Shown here: positions 59,085 to 64,000 of the stretch, piece after piece
How positions within the stretch are numbered: the stretch's first letter is position 1
Layout: the number at the start of each line of letters is the position of its first letter
From: Calliopum simillimum
Taxonomy: Eukaryota; Arthropoda; Insecta; Diptera; Lauxaniidae
Direction: 5' to 3'
Length of the DNA stretch: 64,000 nucleotides
Assembly: GCA_951812925.1 (NCBI GenBank)
Contig: OX638369.1
Location: 56,119,728 to 56,183,727 of the forward strand
Made by a program: the position numbers and the translations under genes
The notes under the pieces: generated by a model
What the model was told of the DNA's origin: nothing
Database searches by the model: none
The model's input: only the letters and a program-made list of their open reading frames with translations

Positions 59085-61499
59085 GTCTTTCAAACAAATA
59101 TCGATTGAAAGTACATAATAGCAGAAGACTACAGGCATAAACTACTAGAAATTACAGTGGCAGCACATGCCCAATTTCATGGTTAAAGGTCACGAAAATA
59201 ATTTTTTTTTTTTAAACAACTCACTGACGGTTACTTTCACAGAAAATTTACCGAAAATAATTGTATGGTTAAAAAAAATTTCCTATGAAACTATGTAAAA
59301 GCTATTTTCATTCGAGTTATAGTTTAGGAGATATCTTCTCTTAAAAATGCATATTTCTATAACTGTGCCAGAGCTTTTCTCAAAAATAGTTGGAAGCATT
59401 TTAATAAAACTTTAGACATTGATGCAAATTAGCATGGAATGAAGAATGGATTAAGTTTCAACTTTATAGTTACCCACTGGAAGGCGTGGCACCGCTCTAA
59501 ATTTTAAATTTGAACTGGTCATATCTCGATCATTAAACAAGATATTTTGATGAAATCCGATACACAGCTACAAACTATCAATACCTTATAATAAACAAAG
59601 AGTGGGCGGGATCAAAACAGTTCCCCGCTCACTTTTTAACAATTAAAAGTTTTGATTTTCATCAAAAGCCGTTTTGTAGTAAAATTGAAAATATGAATAT
59701 GTGGCCTCGATACCGCATGAAAGCGAACTAACTATAGGATAAGAGATCAAGGCTAAAGATGAAAAATAAAGTTTCAAGAATGCACTTCTTGATGTTATAG
59801 TCATTTAGTTCGAAAAGTGAAAGATAAAATTTCAGTCACTTAATGACTTCTGATGTAACTGGCTTGCCTAAGTAACTAAGGTATATATAAGACTGAATTA
59901 CTAACGTGTTCCGAGAAACATGAAAAATTGATCAAGAGCTTCTCATTTAACGGCTTTGATGACCAAAACTCAGGTTTTTCAAAGTTGCTATGTTTTAACA
60001 TAAAAAAGCAGGAATGTTCTGCTAAAAGCAAGATACTTAAATGAAGACGTCACGAATTCATATTGTTTAGATGGGTGGTCACAATCCATTTAATGTGTCA
60101 CATGACAAGAAGGCTTTTGGGGAAAAATACTTGCTATGGATATATTTCGAAATTTTTCTACATAGAGTGTTCAACTTTTCTATTGTACTGTACGGTTGCA
60201 TGAAAAAGAATCACAGCAACTTGACTCGGGCGGTGTCTAAGAAATCTACTTAGGCATAAGATTTGTTTACATGCGCGCAACATTTTCCACTTTATTTAAA
60301 TGCTGCCTGACTGTTGGTAAGCTAACAGAGATATCTAGTCATACAAACAGACGGACATGCCAATAGACAAATAAACGCTCTTAAATCCATTGTGCTCATA
60401 AATACGCACACTTGTTCTGAGCAGAATTTTTACTCTGTGATGAATTAATTGGCTCGTTGTGATACTGCAACATTTACAACTTACTTTTCTGTCATGTGGC
60501 AACTCTATGTATTGAGTGTTTTAGCGCTACAACCGACATTACTGACAATCAAGCAGTTAAATAAAAAGTACAAAATGGCGATACTTCTAATTAAATTGCT
60601 GATCAAGTTTTACCCCAATATTTAAATTCTAGCGCCACGGTACAATTTATATTTAAATAATAATTTGACAGATAAAAATTTAGAACACATTTCACAAGTT
60701 GTCAAAATTTTAATACTCGCGTACACAAACACAAACAGATATTTATTTACATACTTACTAAGAGTATTTATTACTCTGTACGAGAGACGCTTAGATGATA
60801 CCACCTAGTACTCGTCGTTTTGAGTTTTTTGGTATCATATACAATTGTTATCTTAACAGATGCTGTTAACACTCTTCATATCTTGGCAGTTGGCAGTTGA
60901 GCTGCTACAAAAAATAAACTTCATTTTATTACCCCGTACAGACAGACACAAATGTCCGTCATTAGCAGCAGCAGCAGCGACGGTGGCAGAAGAAGCGCAA
61001 GTGTAATTAAAAATGAAATCAAAATAAAGAAAAACGAGGCAAAAGAAGAATAAGAAATAAAAATACAATAAAATAAGATTGATTACTTTTCAAGTGCGGA
61101 AAATTCTTGACGTGTAAACAAATTTGTAAAAGAAAAACGAATCATTTTGCTTGGGTACAATGTACATGTGCCCCCGCATTATGGTCCTTAGACATTACAA
61201 AGCGCATTGTGGCTGAACGGAGTGATCACATAATGATTTCCACTTTCAAATGATCGCTGCAAGTTCAGTTGCTTCTTAAGTCAACTTCTAAAAAAAAGTA
61301 ATTGAAAAAGACCTTGAGAAATTGAAGCCCTTAAGTAATCTTATAGAGCATCTTTTCAGAATGCCCACATTCTTCAAGCTTGGAAAATATCTTAAATTCT
61401 CTTTATTGAATCTTCTCTTCGGGAGACTAACAATAAGTTATAATATCGTAAAAACTAAACTAAGGATTTAATTACTTCATTCGGAGAAATTTAAGATGC
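59085..61499. other. Upstream stretch, no gene
   Basis: Contains AAGGCGTGGCACCGC and GAGTGGGCGGGATC near 59480-59610, typical of decayed fly intergenic repeats, and a CAG triplet run at 60967-60978. Short ORFs (60071-60253, 60853-61068) have no motifs. Confidence 0.4.
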
Positions 61500-62400
61500 G
61501 CGATCCTCTAAATAATCATAGGGGTGGAAGGTTACGTCTTCGCAGGCTTTTACTTGCGTTACACTATAGTTGTATACCATATGTCCAAATTGGTTTTAAG
61601 ATGCTTTTATAAAGCAGTATTTTGTGCTCTAAACTCAGCGGGGAACGATGGTTAACAAGCCAGTGAAGGCTGGAAGCTTTTAGTTTAATACGTGTCGTCT
61701 AAGCTTCAATATGTTTTCTCGACGTCAGGCGGCTATACAAATGGATTCCTAGGTGGACAACCTGATTTGCCTGTGGAATAGGGGTATTGTTGAGTGAAAG
61801 TGTGGGGCATGTACCCGTTCTGAGAGTAAAAGTAACATGTTAACATTTTCGTTCGTTTACTTTAATACGCCAAGTTGTCAGCCATCGTGCCACAAGTGCT
61901 AAGTGTTGTTCTAAGACTCTCGATGCTCTAATTGGACAATTGCTGCAACTCAGAATAGCAGTATCATCAGCGAACGTCGACGTATACATACAGACTAGAG
62001 TTCGTAGGAATGTTTGAAGTGTTTATCACATACAAGGTAGGACCCAGGACACTTCTTTGGGGAACTCCTGCGTCGATTCGGTAGTCTTCTGTAATAAATT
62101 CTTTGTACCTTACTTGAAATAATCGATTTTTGACAAAAATTCAAGTATCTAATGAAAACTAAGTGGAAGTAAGGACTTAAACTTAAAGCCCTCGTGCCAC
62201 TTTTTGTCAAATGACTGAGCAATATCAAGAAAAATCGTAGAACAGTACTTTTTGAGCTCGAAAGTCTACCTTAAACGATACACCTGTTCTATAGTTCCAT
62301 GGTTTTAACGAAAACCAAACTGGTGGCATGGTGTAATGTTTCGTTCAATGAGATGCGGTGTAAGTTTCAAGAGTAGCAATTTTTAAAATAGCTTAGACAT
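61500..62400 (-). pseudogene. Jockey-clade LINE reverse transcriptase relic
   Basis: Minus-strand order from 62340 downward: H-Q-F-G-F-R (RT domain), then T-I-F-L-D-I-A-Q-S-F-D-K (first catalytic Asp block), then A-G-V-P-Q-R-S-V-L-G-P-T-L-Y, then T-F-A-D-D-T-A-I-L-S (catalytic F-A-D-D, about 61970-61945), W-L-T-T-W-R-I-K-V-N, L-G-I-H-L-Y-S-R-L-T, S-S-L-H-W-L-V-N-H-R-S-P-L-S-L. The F-A-D-D-T-A form is typical of the Jockey clade. Numerous stops and frame changes, the oldest-looking LINE in the window. Confidence 0.7.
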
Positions 62401-63602
62401 GGGAGCAAACTTCTGGGTCTGTAAGAAGACTGTGGAGTCTTATCTTCATTATTATTAACGATTTATTCCATACCATCGAAAAGTATTCAATTGTGAGTAT
62501 TGAAGAACTGTGTGAGAAAAGCAATAGCTATATGAGGAAGTTCTTTAACATTTTTGGAAGTGACATGGTAGTTTCGTTCGGCACTGTTTGACATTTTATC
62601 GTGAAAAACTTTTAATCGCCATTTTTACAGCATTTGAGCCCTATCGACCAAAGTTTTGTTAAGCGACGAGCTCTTTTCTGCACATTATTACTAAGAATTC
62701 TAAGAGCATCAATTACATTTAGACAAAACAATGGTTTCATGTTGTAGGAATCATTTGACCATAACACTTCAAAAGAAAATTTTAGAAACAAATAATTCCA
62801 ATAGGTAAATTTCATATATGGGCACGGCCACGTAAGACGAAGCTATACAACTTTTTTTTTTTCTTTAAATCTCCCACTCATTTGCCCATATTTCATAAGT
62901 TTACATCTAATGCTGTCCAAAAATACTATTTTCAAGTATATAAGTTGATTTAAGGGGTGCTTTTTTCATAAAAACTTACTCTTGCTTGTGAAAAGAAAAA
63001 AAAATGCCAAAAAAACAAGTCCCGAAAAGAAGGTAAAAATTTGCTTTATTTTTATTGTATCAATGCAATTTTGATATCCGCAGAAAGAAAATATTTGAAA
63101 TTAAGGATTAACATTGATATTTTGAAGGAAAACCAGTTGCTTATGCATATTTGTTGGCGATGAATTCTACCGCAATAAAAAACGTGACGTTCCCAACGAA
63201 ATATTTTAAGAAGTTTCTTGTAGCGGAAGTTAGTGGGTAAAATATTAAAATGCAATCACCTTTTTCGAGTATTTTCAGTCTAATTTCTGAATCCATTTTA
63301 AAATTACTTAAATAAAGTGTCTACCATGGTGAACATAGCCACTAAATATGTGTAACGTTCCCAACATTTTTTAATCAAAAATCATAAGTTATATTTTTGC
63401 ACTAAAATTTCTTCTGAATCCACGCTGTGTTGAAAGGGATAGAAATTCTTTACAATAATTTTAATCAATTAATAAGAACTGTTGGATTGAAGATGAAGTT
63501 ATGGACATAAATCACGTTAATTGCTATTTTGAGATCCATCCAAGTGCATAGGATATCACAAATATTTCGTTCTTTACAGGCTTTTTGAAGCTTCCGAAAC
63601 AA
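62401..63602. other. Upstream stretch, nothing recognised
   Basis: AT-rich; short ORFs at 62612-62815 and 63052-63255 (minus) show no motif. Confidence 0.4.
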
Positions 63603-64000
63603 CCTAGTAATATTCTTGTTACATGTACCAAATTTCATGCATCTAGCTTAATCCGTTCGGCCACCTGTCAGGGCTCAACATAAAAATCTGAAAAAAACAG
63701 AAAAAAATTTATTTTCGATTTCATTTTTTTTGTTGAACCCAGACTGGTGGCCAAAAGAATTTAGCTAGATGCATGAAATTTGGTACAGATAACGACAATA
63801 TTACTAAGCTGCCTGAGACTAAAATTGGACGTGATCGGTTAATCTCCACGCCTACTTCCCATACAACGTTTTAACTAGCATATATGGGAGGTAGGCGTGG
63901 ACATTAACCGATCACGCTCAATTTTAATCCTGTTCAGAAAATGGCTCTCAGTATTATCTGTACCAAGTTTCATGTAGATAGCTTTATCCTTTTGGGAGAA
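63603..64000. repeat. Nested palindromes, cut by the window end
   Basis: An inner pair (63603-63680 with 63735-63808) shares TACCAAATTTCATGCATCTA. A second pair (63820-63862 with 63892-63935) shares GTGATCGGTTAA and CCACGCCTAC. Bases 63940-64000 repeat the inner-arm sequence (TCTGTACCAAGTTTCATG) inverted relative to 63755-63812, so a larger palindrome centres near 63877. It probably continues beyond base 64000. Confidence 0.7.

Overview
The window looks like nuclear DNA of a higher (schizophoran) fly. A tephritid fruit fly is my best guess. The sequence is AT-rich, gene-poor and dense with insect transposon debris: DINE-1/Helentron-like elements, DD37D (maT-like) and DD41D (rosa-like) mariners, and RNase H-bearing LINEs with AACCT tails. 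Species cannot be fixed from the sequence alone.

Only one host gene is supported: Wnt6, on the minus strand. Exon 1 (54441-54380) encodes the start codon and signal peptide and ends in TG|GTAAGT. Exon 2 (10545-10325) begins G|GCC and encodes the N-terminal Wnt domain with its C-K-K-T-R-R-L, R-E-C-E-F-Q-F and R-R-W-N-C motifs. It ends in AAAG|GTAAGT. The two exons join in phase 2 across a 43,834-bp first intron, recreating a Trp codon. The remaining Wnt6 exons, including the acylated serine and the C-terminal cysteine domain, lie beyond base 1. Bases 1-10324 are therefore the start of intron 2. The region above 54442 is the 5' UTR, promoter and upstream intergenic DNA.

Layout. Intron 2 part (1-10324): a LINE fragment split by a DINE-like element, an inverted-repeat element, an RT C-terminal ORF, a broken hAT-like transposase, and a 1.36-kb near-perfect hairpin. 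Intron 1 (10546-54379): two large palindromic elements, DINE-like copies, a tandem tRNA/B-box-like repeat element, a piggyBac-like deletion derivative, two CCCAAG-ended elements, a hAT MITE with a perfect 8-bp duplication, a 1.3-kb heptanucleotide minisatellite, a foldback made of TTCCCGAA arrays, a Harbinger-type MITE, three mariner-group transposase relics, a head-to-tail pair of palindromes, and a LINE inserted into a second copy of the large hairpin. Upstream (54442-64000): a CpG-richer promoter candidate, two LINE relics and more inverted repeats.

I did not find a convincing new biochemical system. The strongest unusual signals are structural. Several long inverted repeats lie inside the Wnt6 pre-mRNA and could form double-stranded RNA. 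Others are the TTCCCGAA array foldback, the abutting palindrome dimer, and the heptamer minisatellite that is open in all frames.
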